Shown in pieces: positions 52,844 to 61,292 of a stretch of 64,000 bases of DNA. The stretch covers positions 1 through 64,000 of the forward strand of contig NZ_BOML01000058.1 of NCBI RefSeq assembly GCF_016862175.1. The letters are read 5' to 3'. Made by a program: the position numbers and the translations under genes. The stretch comes from Paractinoplanes durhamensis. Lineage in GTDB: Bacteria; Actinomycetota; Actinomycetes; Mycobacteriales; Micromonosporaceae. The notes under the pieces were generated by a model, which was not told where the DNA came from, searched no databases, and saw only the letters and a program-made list of their open reading frames with translations. Position 1 is the first letter of the stretch. Each line of letters begins with the position of its first letter.

Positions 52844-53605
52844 TCAGACGTTCCGCTCATATACCATCCGCAGCCCGATCAGCGTGATCATCGGCTCGTG
52901 CGCGGTGATCGTCCGGCACTCGTCCTTGACCAGCCAGGCCAGTCCGCCGGTGGCGATCACCGCGGACACGGTGCCGCCCAACTCCTCGGTCATCAGATCG
53001 ACGATCCGGTCGACCTGGCCGGCGACCCCGAAATACATGCCGGACTGCAGGCACTCGACGGTGTTCTTGCCGATCACCGAACGCGGCTTGGTCGGCTCGA
53101 CCTTGCGCAGCTGGGCGGCGCGGGCGGCGAGCGCGTCGAAGGAGATCTCGATGCCCGGCGCGAACGCACCGCCGAGGAACTCGCCCTTCGCGCTGATCAC
53201 GTCGAAGTTGGTGGTGGTGCCGAAGTCGACGACGATCGACGGTCCGCCGTAGAGGGCGTGCGCGGCCAGGGTGTTGACCACCCGGTCGGCGCCGACCTCC
53301 TTGGGGTTGTCGATGGCCAGCTGGACGCCGGTCTTCACGCCCGGTTCGACGATCACGTTGGGCAACTCGCCGTAATAGCGGGCCAGCATGGTGCGCAGGC
53401 TGCGCAGCGCGGCCGGCACGGTCGAGCAGGCGGCCACCCCGGTGACCTCCACGGCGTCCCCGGCGAGCAGCCCGCGGAACATCAGGCCCAGCTCGTCGGC
53501 GGTCGACCGGGCGTCGGTCTTGATCCGCCAGTTGTGCACCAGCTTGTCGCCGTCAAAGGTCGCCAGCACGGTGTTGGTGTTACCGATGTCAATACAAAGC
53601 AGCAT
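52844..53605 (-). CDS. coaX: type III pantothenate kinase
   Basis: 253 aa ASKHA-fold kinase for the first step of CoA biosynthesis. Phosphate-1 motif CIDIGNTNTVLATF at residues 4-17; GADRVVNTLAAHALYGGPSIVVDFGTTTNFDVI carries the pantothenate/ATP site; GGAFAPGIEISFDALAARAA is typical. Its ATG abuts the nadC stop (TAA-ATG). Pantothenate synthetase (panC) is four genes upstream, so CoA and NAD synthesis genes are combined in one gene run. Confidence 0.95.
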   Translation of the reverse strand: MLLCIDIGNTNTVLATFDGDKLVHNWRIKTDARSTADELGLMFRGLLAGDAVEVTGVAACSTVPAALRSLRTMLARYYGELPNVIVEPGVKTGVQLAIDNPKEVGADRVVNTLAAHALYGGPSIVVDFGTTTNFDVISAKGEFLGGAFAPGIEISFDALAARAAQLRKVEPTKPRSVIGKNTVECLQSGMYFGVAGQVDRIVDLMTEELGGTVSAVIATGGLAWLVKDECRTITAHEPMITLIGLRMVYERNV

Positions 53606-54469
53606 TTATGGCCTCGTTCGAAGGTCCATCGCGATGTCCAGGATCGGGGACGAGTGTGTCAGCCCGCCCACCGACAGATAGTCCACACCGGTGGCCGCGT
53701 ACGCCTCCACTGTTTCCAGTGTGAGGTTTCCGGTCGCTTCCAGCTCGGCCCGGTCACCGACCGCGGCCACCACCTCGGCCAGGGCCGATGGCGTCATGTT
53801 GTCGCAGAGCAGGAAGTCCGCGCCCGCCTCGACCGCCTCGCGCGCCTCGGCCAGGGTGGTCACCTCGACCTGCACCGGCACGTCCGGGAACGACGATCGC
53901 ACCAACCGGTAGGCGGCCGTGATGCTGCCCGCCGCCAGCTTGTGGTTGTCCTTGATCATGGCGACGTCGTACAGGCCCATCCGCTTGTTCGTGCCGCCGC
54001 CGGCCCGCACCGCGTACTTCTCCAGCGCGCGCAGCCCGGGGGTGGTCTTGCGGGTGTCCAGCACGGTGGCCTTCGTGCCGGCCAGGATGTCGGCCCACTT
54101 GCGGGTGTGGGTGGCCACGCCGGACATCCGGCACAGCAGGTTGAGCGCGGTCCGCTCGGCGGTGAGCAGCGAGCGCGTCGGCCCGGTGATCACGGCGAGC
54201 ACGTCACCGCGGCGGACCCGCGCGCCGTCGGCCACCCGCGGCTCGAACGAGGACGTACCGCCGGAGGTGGCCGCGAAGACCTCGGCCGCCACCGCGAGCC
54301 CGGCCACCACGCCGTCCGCCCGGGCCACCAGGTCGGCCGTGTCGACCTGCGAAGCCGGGATGGTGGCCTCGCTCGTCACGTCGCGCGGCGGGTCACCCAG
54401 GTCCTCGCCGAGCGCGGTGAAGACGATCCGCTGCACCTCGAACGGATCGAGAAAGGGTTCGACAGTCAC
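53606..54469 (-). CDS. nadC: quinolinate phosphoribosyltransferase (decarboxylating)
   Basis: 287 aa enzyme making nicotinate mononucleotide from quinolinate and PRPP in de novo NAD synthesis. Seen: ALGEDLGDPPRDVTSEATIP at the N-terminus, LTAERTALNLLCRMSGVATHT, TVLDTRKTTPGLRALEKYAVRAGGGTNKRMGLYDVAMIKDNH (substrate-binding basic residues) and the C-terminal LEATGNLTLE. GTG at 54469 overlaps the nadB stop by GTGA. The long open frame upstream is shadow. Confidence 0.97.
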   Translation of the reverse strand: MTVEPFLDPFEVQRIVFTALGEDLGDPPRDVTSEATIPASQVDTADLVARADGVVAGLAVAAEVFAATSGGTSSFEPRVADGARVRRGDVLAVITGPTRSLLTAERTALNLLCRMSGVATHTRKWADILAGTKATVLDTRKTTPGLRALEKYAVRAGGGTNKRMGLYDVAMIKDNHKLAAGSITAAYRLVRSSFPDVPVQVEVTTLAEAREAVEAGADFLLCDNMTPSALAEVVAAVGDRAELEATGNLTLETVEAYAATGVDYLSVGGLTHSSPILDIAMDLRTRP

Positions 54470-56112
54470 GCCATCTCCTCGAAAGCCTGGGTCAGCTTGC
54501 CCTTGGGGCTCAGCCCGTTCAGCAGGTGGCCGCGCCACTCGTCCTCGGCCACCGGGAAGTCCTCCCGCCAGTGACAGCCGCGCGTCTCCCGCCGGGTCTG
54601 CGCCGAGGACACCAGCGCCGACGCGACGGTCAGCAGGTTGGTCGCCTCCCAGGCCGCGTTGTGCGGGGTGGTGCGCTGCTCGGCCAGGCGGGCCAGCTCC
54701 TTGGCGGTGCCGGCCAGCGAGTCGGCCGAGCGCAGCACGCCGGCGCCGCGGGTCATCGCCCGTTGCAGCTCGGAGCGGATCGACGGGTCGGCCACCCAGG
54801 ACGGGCCGTCCTTCGACGTGACCGGCTCGGACTGCGCGGGCAGGTCGCGGGCGATGTCGTCGGCGATCCGCTTGGCGAAGACCAGGCCCTCCAGCAGCGA
54901 GTTGCTGGCCAGCCGGTTGGCGCCGTGCACGCCGGTGCAGGCGACCTCGCCGCACGCGTACAGGCCCGGGATGCTGGTGCGGCCGTGCAGGTCGGTGCGG
55001 ACCCCGCCGGAGGCGTAGTGCGCGGCCGGCGCGACCGGGATGAGGTCGACGGCCGGGTCCACCCCGGCCGACCGGGTGGAGGCCACGATCGTCGGGAAGC
55101 GGTGCTCGAGGAACTCCCGGCCGAGGTGCCGGGCGTCCAGGTAGACGTGGTCGGCGCCGGTGGCCCGCAGCACCCGGTGGATGCCCTTGGCCACCACGTC
55201 GCGCGGCGCCAGCTCGGCCAGCTCGTGCTGACCCACCATGAACCGCTTGCCGGTCTCGTCGACCAGATGGGCGCCCTCGCCGCGCAGCGCCTCGGAGATC
55301 AGCGGCCGCTGCACCGAGGTGACCGCGGCGCTGACGAACGACGTCGGGTGGAACTGCACGAACTCCACGTCGGTCACGGTGGCGCCGGCCCGCAGGGCGA
55401 GCGCCACCCCGTCGCCGGTGGAGACCGACGGGTTGGTGGTGGACGAGTAGATCTGCCCCATCCCGCCGGTGGCCAGCACCACCGCCCGGGCCAGGATCGC
55501 GCCCACGCCGTCGGCCGAGCCCTCGCCCAGCACGTGCAGGGTGAGCCCGCAGGCCCGCCCGTCGGCGCCGCGCAGCAGGTCGAGGACGAGGGCGTGCTCG
55601 ACCAGCCGGATCCACGGGTCGCGGCGCACCGCCTCGTGCAGCGCGCGCTGCACCTCGGCGCCGGTGGCGTCGCCGCCGGCGTGCACGATCCGGTCGGCGC
55701 GGTGGCCGCCCTCGCGGGTCAGCATCAGCGACCCGTCGGCGTGCCGGTCGAACTCGGCGCCGATCCGCATCAGCTCGCGAACCCGGGCCGGGCCCTCCTC
55801 GACCAGCACCCGCACCGCGGCCGGGTCGCACAGGCCGACGCCGGCGATCTCGGTGTCGTTGGCGTGCGCGGCCGGGGTGTCCAGCGGATCGAGCACCGCG
55901 GCGATCCCGCCCTGCGCCCAGCGGGTCGAGCCGTCATCGATGTTCACCTTGGTGACCACCGTGACGTGCAGCCCCTGCTCCCGCAGGTGCAGGGCGGCGG
56001 TCAGCCCGGCGATGCCGGAGCCGACGACCAGCACGTCGGTGGTCTCGCTCCAACCCGGGTCGGCGGCGGCGAGCCGGCGCGGCAGCTCCGGAAGGTCGGC
56101 GAGAAGTGACAT
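54466..56112 (-). CDS. nadB: L-aspartate oxidase
   Basis: 548 aa flavoprotein oxidising aspartate to iminoaspartate, first step of de novo NAD synthesis. FAD-binding VLVVGSGIAGLTAALHL near residue 28, the GGHRADRIVHAGGDATGAEVQRAL region, EFVQFHPTSF, PRDVVAKGIHRVL and the succinate dehydrogenase-like C-terminal helical domain are present. It is coupled to nadC. nadA (quinolinate synthase) is not in the window and must be elsewhere. Confidence 0.97.
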   Translation of the reverse strand: MSLLADLPELPRRLAAADPGWSETTDVLVVGSGIAGLTAALHLREQGLHVTVVTKVNIDDGSTRWAQGGIAAVLDPLDTPAAHANDTEIAGVGLCDPAAVRVLVEEGPARVRELMRIGAEFDRHADGSLMLTREGGHRADRIVHAGGDATGAEVQRALHEAVRRDPWIRLVEHALVLDLLRGADGRACGLTLHVLGEGSADGVGAILARAVVLATGGMGQIYSSTTNPSVSTGDGVALALRAGATVTDVEFVQFHPTSFVSAAVTSVQRPLISEALRGEGAHLVDETGKRFMVGQHELAELAPRDVVAKGIHRVLRATGADHVYLDARHLGREFLEHRFPTIVASTRSAGVDPAVDLIPVAPAAHYASGGVRTDLHGRTSIPGLYACGEVACTGVHGANRLASNSLLEGLVFAKRIADDIARDLPAQSEPVTSKDGPSWVADPSIRSELQRAMTRGAGVLRSADSLAGTAKELARLAEQRTTPHNAAWEATNLLTVASALVSSAQTRRETRGCHWREDFPVAEDEWRGHLLNGLSPKGKLTQAFEEMA

Positions 56113-56173
56113 CTGTTCAGTACACCCCGCCGGTGCTTGCGGCCCACCGCGGGGGCGGGGTCAGTGGTGGGCA

Positions 56174-57085
56174 TTACTTGAACTGGACGGGGAGGCTCTT
56201 GACCCCTTTGCCCTTCAGCGTGGAAGTCAACTCGGCGCCGTCCAGCCAGAGATAGCAGCGTACGCCGAAATCGCCGAGCGCCCATACGTCCGCACCACCG
56301 GGAAGCGAGACCACGCCGGTCCGGTATTGCAGATCCGCGTCGTTGGGCACCGCCACATAGGTGGCGATCAGACCGCGGCAACCGTCGTGGAATTTCGCCC
56401 AGGTCGCGTCGTCCTTGGGAAAGCTGAGGTCTTTCGCGTACCAGATACCCACGAACTCGGCATTGTGCTTGGCGGTGCAGGCCACGCCGGGCATGCTGGC
56501 GATCGCGCCGGAACTGTCCTGGGCCACCGCATAGCAGGTGAGCATCAGATCGCTGGTCCCGTCGGCGAGCACATTTCGCAGGCTGCCGGCCCGTTGTACC
56601 AGGCCACCGTCGTCCTCGACGGAACTGAGTTCGACCGCTTCACATCGGAACCAACGCGAGCCACCGGTCCAGGCGGCCTGGGTCGGATGGGTCACCCCGA
56701 TCCAGATGCGCGCATTCCGCCAGGGCCCGCCGAGATAGGTGGTCGTCTTCTCGTCACAGACCTTGTAGGCGGCGGCGGCTCCGGCCGACCCTTCTGCGGG
56801 CGGCGATTCGGCATCGGCGGCGGGCGATTCATAGGTGCCGACATAAACGGTCTCGGTCCGGTGCCGAAGCGTGCAGTCGATCTCGTCATAGGTGGCCCGG
56901 GCCCCGACGACGGCGAAATTCGCGCCGTGACAGGTGCCGGTCGACGGTTCGAATGCGGTGGCCGGCGCCATCGCACCCCACCCATTCGTGAGATCGCCGT
57001 CAACACCACCCGGCGTAGCGCACCCGGCAATCGCCATCACCAGGGCAGCCGTTATCCCCAGCCGGAGGCCCACCCGGTGTCGCAT
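56174..57085 (-). CDS. hypothetical lipoprotein, septum-formation (PF13845-like) family candidate
   Basis: 303 aa. Lipoprotein signal with lipobox AIAGC, Cys22. The mature protein has spaced Cys and His-Glu patterns (GTCHGANF, DCTLRHRTETVYVG; CTAKHNAEFVGIW; GVRCYLWLDG). The repeated C-x(n)-H-x2-E/T-VG pattern recalls the actinobacterial septum-formation family, a tentative assignment. It lies between panC and nadB but is not coupled to either (61 bp to nadB). Function unknown. Confidence 0.7.
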   Translation of the reverse strand: MRHRVGLRLGITAALVMAIAGCATPGGVDGDLTNGWGAMAPATAFEPSTGTCHGANFAVVGARATYDEIDCTLRHRTETVYVGTYESPAADAESPPAEGSAGAAAAYKVCDEKTTTYLGGPWRNARIWIGVTHPTQAAWTGGSRWFRCEAVELSSVEDDGGLVQRAGSLRNVLADGTSDLMLTCYAVAQDSSGAIASMPGVACTAKHNAEFVGIWYAKDLSFPKDDATWAKFHDGCRGLIATYVAVPNDADLQYRTGVVSLPGGADVWALGDFGVRCYLWLDGAELTSTLKGKGVKSLPVQFK

Positions 57086-57230
57086 AGCCGCCAGTCCCCC
57101 ATCTCATTCGGAATTCCGATGATATGGGGGATTTAAATAATGAAGGACCAAAACCCCTTTTTCCGTACGCGGCAGTGCTCCCCGCCCCATCTGGCCGCCC
57201 CCGCCTGCTCAGCGCCACCACCTGCCACGA

Positions 57231-57249
57231 AAGGCCGCAGCGCGGCCTT
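57231..57249. terminator. hairpin downstream of panC
   Basis: AAGGCCGC-agc-GCGGCCTT, an 8 bp perfect stem with 3 nt loop, extended by CCACG / CGTG-type pairs outside. It is 16 bp after the panC stop. Only a short T-run (TTT) follows on the minus strand, so it is a moderate terminator. Confidence 0.6.
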
Positions 57250-57264
57250 CGCGTGTGGCGGGGG

Positions 57265-58101
57265 TCAGCGTGGGGGCGGTTCCAGCCGGAGCGCGACGTT
57301 GTCGATCAGCCGGGTAGTGCCGACCTTCGCGGCGACCAGCATCCGGGCCGGGCCCTCGGCCGGGACCGCACCCAGGTCGGGAGCCGTCAGCGCCAGATAG
57401 TCGACCCGGACGTCCGGCTCCTCCTCGAGGATCTTGGTGGCGGCCGCGAGCGCCGCGTCGGCGTCGGTCTGCTCGGCGCCCAGGCGCAGCGCGCGGGACA
57501 GGGCCAGCGCGGCCCGTCGCTGGTCCGCCGACAGGTAGCGGTTGCGGCTCGACATGGCCAGGCCGTCCGGCTCGCGCACGGTCGGCACGCCGACGATGTC
57601 CACGTCCAGCTCCAGGTCGCGGACCATCCGGCGGATCAGGGTCAGCTGCTGGTAGTCCTTCTCGCCGAAGAACGCCACGTCCGCCCGGGTCAGCATCAGC
57701 AGCTTCTGGACCACGGTCAGCATCCCGGCGAAGTGCCCCGGCCGGCTCGCGCCCTCGAGGAGGTCACCGATCGGGCCGGCCTGCATGGTGACCTGCGGCG
57801 CGCCGCCCGGGTACACCTCGTCGCGGCTCGGCGCGAAGACCACCGACACGCCCTCGGCCCGGCAGGCCTCGACGTCCGCGTCCAGCGTGCGCGGGTACTT
57901 CTCGAAGTCCTCGTTCGGCCCGAACTGCAGCGGGTTCACGAAGATCGTCACCAGCACGAACGCCGACCGCTCGCGGGCCACCCGCATCAGCGTGCGGTGC
58001 CCCTCGTGCAGCGCCCCCATGGTCATCACCACGGCGACCTCGCCCGGCACCGCGGCCAAGGCGGCCGCCAGCTCGGCCCGAGTGTGGATCACATCGGTCA
58101 C
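57265..58101 (-). CDS. panC: pantothenate synthetase
   Basis: 278 aa nucleotidyltransferase joining pantoate and beta-alanine. HIGH-like motif MGALHEGHRTLM, FVNPLQFGPNEDFEKYPRTLDAD, FFGEKDYQQLTLIRRMV and the KMSKS-like MSSRNRYLS are all present. GTG at 58101 begins VTDVIHTRAEL. It follows the Rossmann-fold gene with 14 bp between, as in mycobacteria (Rv3603c-panC). panD, next in mycobacteria, is absent here; the nadB-nadC pair occupies the interval before coaX, as I recall for Streptomyces. Confidence 0.97.
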   Translation of the reverse strand: MTDVIHTRAELAAALAAVPGEVAVVMTMGALHEGHRTLMRVARERSAFVLVTIFVNPLQFGPNEDFEKYPRTLDADVEACRAEGVSVVFAPSRDEVYPGGAPQVTMQAGPIGDLLEGASRPGHFAGMLTVVQKLLMLTRADVAFFGEKDYQQLTLIRRMVRDLELDVDIVGVPTVREPDGLAMSSRNRYLSADQRRAALALSRALRLGAEQTDADAALAAATKILEEEPDVRVDYLALTAPDLGAVPAEGPARMLVAAKVGTTRLIDNVALRLEPPPR

Positions 58102-58115
58102 GGCACGCTCCCGGA

Positions 58116-58988
58116 TCAGCCGGGCCGGCCGGCCGGCGTGGCCGCGGTCGCCCGGGACAGCACGTCCATCAGCTGCGCCGCGTCCTGCGGGCGCAGCCGC
58201 CCGGAGGCGACCGCGCGGCCGGCGGTGCGGCGGGCCAGCGCCAGGTAGGTGCCGACCGCGTCGGCCGGCATCCGGTCCAGGTGCTTGGCCACGGTGCCGG
58301 CGTCGCCGCGGGAGACCGGGCCGGTCAGGGCCGCGTCGCCGAGCCGCAGCGCGTTGTCCAGCGCGGCCCGCAGCAGCGGCCCGAGCACCCGCTCGGCGTC
58401 CTCGACGCCGGCCGCACGGAGCAGGTCGGCGGCCTCGTTGACCAGCGTGACCAGGTGGTTCGCGCCGTGCGCGAGGGCCGCGTGGTAGAGCGGGCGGTTG
58501 TCCTCGGCGATCCACTCCGGGATCCCGCCCAGGTCGGCGACGAGCCGGGTGGCGAACGCCCGGTCGGCGGTGGTGACGCCCCAGGCGATGCCGGGCAGCC
58601 GGTCGAGGTCCGCGTCGGCGCCGGTGAAGGTCATCGCCGGATGCAGGGCCATACCCTGCACATCGCCCAGAACGGCCACGCCGTGAGCGCCGGAGGTGTG
58701 CGCCACGATCTGACCCGGGCGCAGCGCGCCGGTGGCGGCCAGGCCGGCCACCACGCCGCCCAGGGCGTCGTCCGGCACGGCCAGCAGCAGGAGATCATCG
58801 GCGGCGCGGGCCACCTCGTCGGCCGGGAGGATCGCGGCCGCCGGAAGCAACCGGGCCGCGCGGTCGCGGGAGGCGGCGGAAACGGCCGCCGCGGCCACGA
58901 CCCGATGGCCGGCCGCGTTCAGGGCGGCGCCGACCACGGCGCCTACTCGCCCGGCGCCGACGACGCCGACGGTCAGGGTGCGCTTCAT
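58116..58988 (-). CDS. Rossmann-like and DUF2520 domain oxidoreductase-like protein
   Basis: 290 aa. The N-terminal NAD(P)-binding motif VGVVGAGRVGAVVGAALNAAGH is intact (residues 7-28), followed by DLLLLAVPDDAL, HTSGAHG and GMALHPAMTF. The C-terminal helical DUF2520 domain has NRPLYHAALAHGANHLVTLVNEAADLL. Homologues sit directly before panC in actinobacteria and are suspected to act in pantothenate or related metabolism; no activity is established as far as I know. ATG at 58988. Confidence 0.9.
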   Translation of the reverse strand: MKRTLTVGVVGAGRVGAVVGAALNAAGHRVVAAAAVSAASRDRAARLLPAAAILPADEVARAADDLLLLAVPDDALGGVVAGLAATGALRPGQIVAHTSGAHGVAVLGDVQGMALHPAMTFTGADADLDRLPGIAWGVTTADRAFATRLVADLGGIPEWIAEDNRPLYHAALAHGANHLVTLVNEAADLLRAAGVEDAERVLGPLLRAALDNALRLGDAALTGPVSRGDAGTVAKHLDRMPADAVGTYLALARRTAGRAVASGRLRPQDAAQLMDVLSRATAATPAGRPG

Positions 58989-59105
58989 ATCCGGATCCAG
59001 TCCTCGTGTGGGGTACCGGTCGAGGGAAAGTATGCCTACCCGTAACACGCACGTGACAACCACGTGTGAACAACTGCACCGCCGGTGGGGGCCTATGGTG
59101 TGCGT

Positions 59106-60083
59106 GTGACGGGATGGCGCGCGGCGATGGCCGCCGGGCTGTACGGGCCGGCCGGATTCTTCAAGCGCGCGAGCACCGGCCCGGCCGAACATTTCCGGAC
59201 CAGCGTGCACGCGTCGCCGCTGTTCGCCGGGGCGCTGCTGCGGCTCGTCGAGCGGGTCGACACCGCCCTCGGCCACCCCAAGGTCTTCGACCTCGTCGAC
59301 GTCGGTGCCGGTCGCGGCGAGCTGCTCAGCACGCTGCGGGACCTGCTGCCGGCCGGGCTCGCCGAGCGTGCCCGGCTCACCGCCGTCGAGGTCGTGCCCC
59401 GGCCGGCCGGGCTCGACCCGGCGATCGGCTGGCACCCCGACATCCCCGGCAATATCGTCGGGCTTCTCATCGCCACCGAGTGGCTGGACAACGTGCCGCT
59501 CGACGTCGCCGACGTCGACGATCACGGCCGGCTCCGCAAGGTGCTGGTCGACCCGGTCACCGGCACCGAGACGCTCGGCGGGCCGATCGACGCGGCCGAC
59601 CTGTTCTGGTTGAGCCGCTGGTGGCCGCAGCCCGGCCGGGCCGAGATCGGCTGGCCCCGGGACGCCGCCTGGGCCGACGCGGTCGGGCAGATCCGCCGCG
59701 GGTGCGCGCTCGCCGTCGACTACGGGCATCGGCGCGATCGGCGGCCGGCGCTGGGCACGCTCACCGGCTACCGCGGCGGGCGGCAGGTGGTGCCGATGCC
59801 GGACGGCAGTTGCGACGTCACGGCGCACGTCGCGATGGACGCGGTGGCGGCCGCGGCCGGAACCCCGTACGCCATAAGCACCCAGCGGGAAGCGCTGAAA
59901 GCGCTCGGTGTCGACGGCGCCCGACCGTCTCTTGATCTTGCCCATAGTGATCCGGGTGGATATGTTCGGGCGCTGGCCGCGGCCGGTGCCGCCGCCGAGC
60001 TGATCGAGCCGGCTGGCCTCGGCGGACACTGGTGGCTGCTGCACTCGGTCGGCCTCGAGGCGCGTGGGAGCATGCTTCCGTGA
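59106..60083 (+). CDS. SAM-dependent methyltransferase, MidA/NDUFAF7-like
   Basis: About 325 aa, starting at GTG 59106 (VTGWRAAMAAGLYGPAGFF); starts at 59085 and 59100 are also in frame. SAM motif DLVDVGAGRGELLSTL, post-I region LTAVEVVPRP and TEWLDNVPLDV match the MidA family. The mitochondrial member NDUFAF7 methylates an arginine of the complex I subunit NDUFS2, the NuoD homologue. Its stop overlaps the start of a nuoD-like gene by GTGA. It is divergent from the DUF2520 gene. A role in modifying that NuoD copy is a strong inference. Confidence 0.88.
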   Translation: MTGWRAAMAAGLYGPAGFFKRASTGPAEHFRTSVHASPLFAGALLRLVERVDTALGHPKVFDLVDVGAGRGELLSTLRDLLPAGLAERARLTAVEVVPRPAGLDPAIGWHPDIPGNIVGLLIATEWLDNVPLDVADVDDHGRLRKVLVDPVTGTETLGGPIDAADLFWLSRWWPQPGRAEIGWPRDAAWADAVGQIRRGCALAVDYGHRRDRRPALGTLTGYRGGRQVVPMPDGSCDVTAHVAMDAVAAAAGTPYAISTQREALKALGVDGARPSLDLAHSDPGGYVRALAAAGAAAELIEPAGLGGHWWLLHSVGLEARGSMLP

Positions 60084-61225
60084 CCGATTCGCTGCGGGAG
60101 ATGACGGTCGGGACCGGTGCCGGCCTCGACACCGCCGACATGGTGCTGAACATCGGGCCGCAGCATCCGTCCACACACGGCGTGCTGCGACTCAAGCTCA
60201 CCCTCGACGGCGAGCGGGTGATGGCCTGCGAGCCGATCGTCGGTTACATGCACCGCGGCGCCGAGAAGCTGTTCGAGGTGCGCGACTACCGGCAGATCAT
60301 CATGCTGGCCAACCGGCACGACTGGCTGTCCGCGTTCGCCAACGAGCTGGGCGTCGCGCTCGCCGTCGAACGGCTCATGGGCATCGAGGTGCCGGAGCGC
60401 GCGATCTGGCTGCGGACCGCGATGGCCGAGCTCAACCGGGTGCTCAACCACCTGATGTTCCTCGGCTCGTACCCGCTGGAGATCGGCGCGATCACGCCGA
60501 TGTTCTACGCGTTCCGGGAGCGGGAGACGCTGCAGGCCGTGCTCGAAGAGGCCACCGGCGGGCGGATGCACTACATGTTCAATCGGGTCGGCGGCCTCAA
60601 GGAAGAGGTGCCGGCCGGGTGGACCACGCGGGCCCGGCAGGCCATCAAGACGGTCCGTAAGCGGCTGCCCGACCTCGACAACCTGATCCGGAACAACGAC
60701 ATCTTCCTGGCCCGTACGGTCGGGGTCGGGGTGCTGACCGCCGCCCAGGCCGCCGCCTACGGTGCGTCCGGGCCGGTGGCGCGGGCGTCCGGGCTCGACT
60801 TCGACCTGCGGCGGGACGAGCCCTACCTGGCCTACGACCAGTTGGACGTCCGGGTGGTCACCAAGAAGTCCGGCGACTGCCACGCCCGCTTCGAGATGCT
60901 GCTCGACCAGGCGTACGTGTCTCTCGACCTGGCCGAGGAATGCCTTGATCGAGTCGACAAGATCTCCGGCCCGGTCAACGTGCGACTGCCCAAGGTGGTC
61001 AAGGCCCCCGAGGGCCACACGTACGCGTGGACCGAGAACCCACTGGGCGTCAACGGCTATTACCTGGTCTCGCGCGGCGAGAAGACCCCGTGGCGCCTGA
61101 AACTACGAACCGCGTCCTACGCGAACGTGCAGGCCCTGGCCACCCTGATCCCCGGCTGCCTGGTCCCCGACCTGATCGCCATCCTGGGCTCGATGTTCTT
61201 CGTGGTCGGCGACATCGACAAGTAG
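60080..61225 (+). CDS. nuoD2: NuoD-like subunit, stand-alone paralogue (nuoD2 type)
   Basis: 381 aa, homologous to the 49 kDa/NuoD subunit that builds the quinone site of complex I. Seen: LNIGPQHPSTHGVLRL (His33), GYMHRGAEKLFE (Arg59), LGSYPLEIGAITPMFYAFRERE, FNRVGGLKEEVP, and the C-terminal GSMFFVVGDIDK. GTG at 60080. No other nuo gene is present. The quinone-site Tyr of the DRLDY motif is replaced: the sequence reads NRHDWLS with Trp82. So the protein may not act as a normal quinone-reducing subunit. A similar extra nuoD exists in Streptomyces. Confidence 0.9.
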   Translation: MTDSLREMTVGTGAGLDTADMVLNIGPQHPSTHGVLRLKLTLDGERVMACEPIVGYMHRGAEKLFEVRDYRQIIMLANRHDWLSAFANELGVALAVERLMGIEVPERAIWLRTAMAELNRVLNHLMFLGSYPLEIGAITPMFYAFRERETLQAVLEEATGGRMHYMFNRVGGLKEEVPAGWTTRARQAIKTVRKRLPDLDNLIRNNDIFLARTVGVGVLTAAQAAAYGASGPVARASGLDFDLRRDEPYLAYDQLDVRVVTKKSGDCHARFEMLLDQAYVSLDLAEECLDRVDKISGPVNVRLPKVVKAPEGHTYAWTENPLGVNGYYLVSRGEKTPWRLKLRTASYANVQALATLIPGCLVPDLIAILGSMFFVVGDIDK

Positions 61226-61292
61226 CGCCCACCGCGACCGACCTGCTCCAGCGATGGCCGGGCCGGGTCAGCGGCGGCCAAGCCGCGCTGTT

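Noticed and set aside
52783..52860. ATG start of lysS at 52860
   Set aside because: It would overlap coaX and adds residues not typical of LysS; GTG 52782 is preferred, though not certain.
54526..56109. 527-codon plus-strand frame opposite nadB
   Set aside because: Shadow frame of nadB with repetitive Gly/Arg/Val composition.
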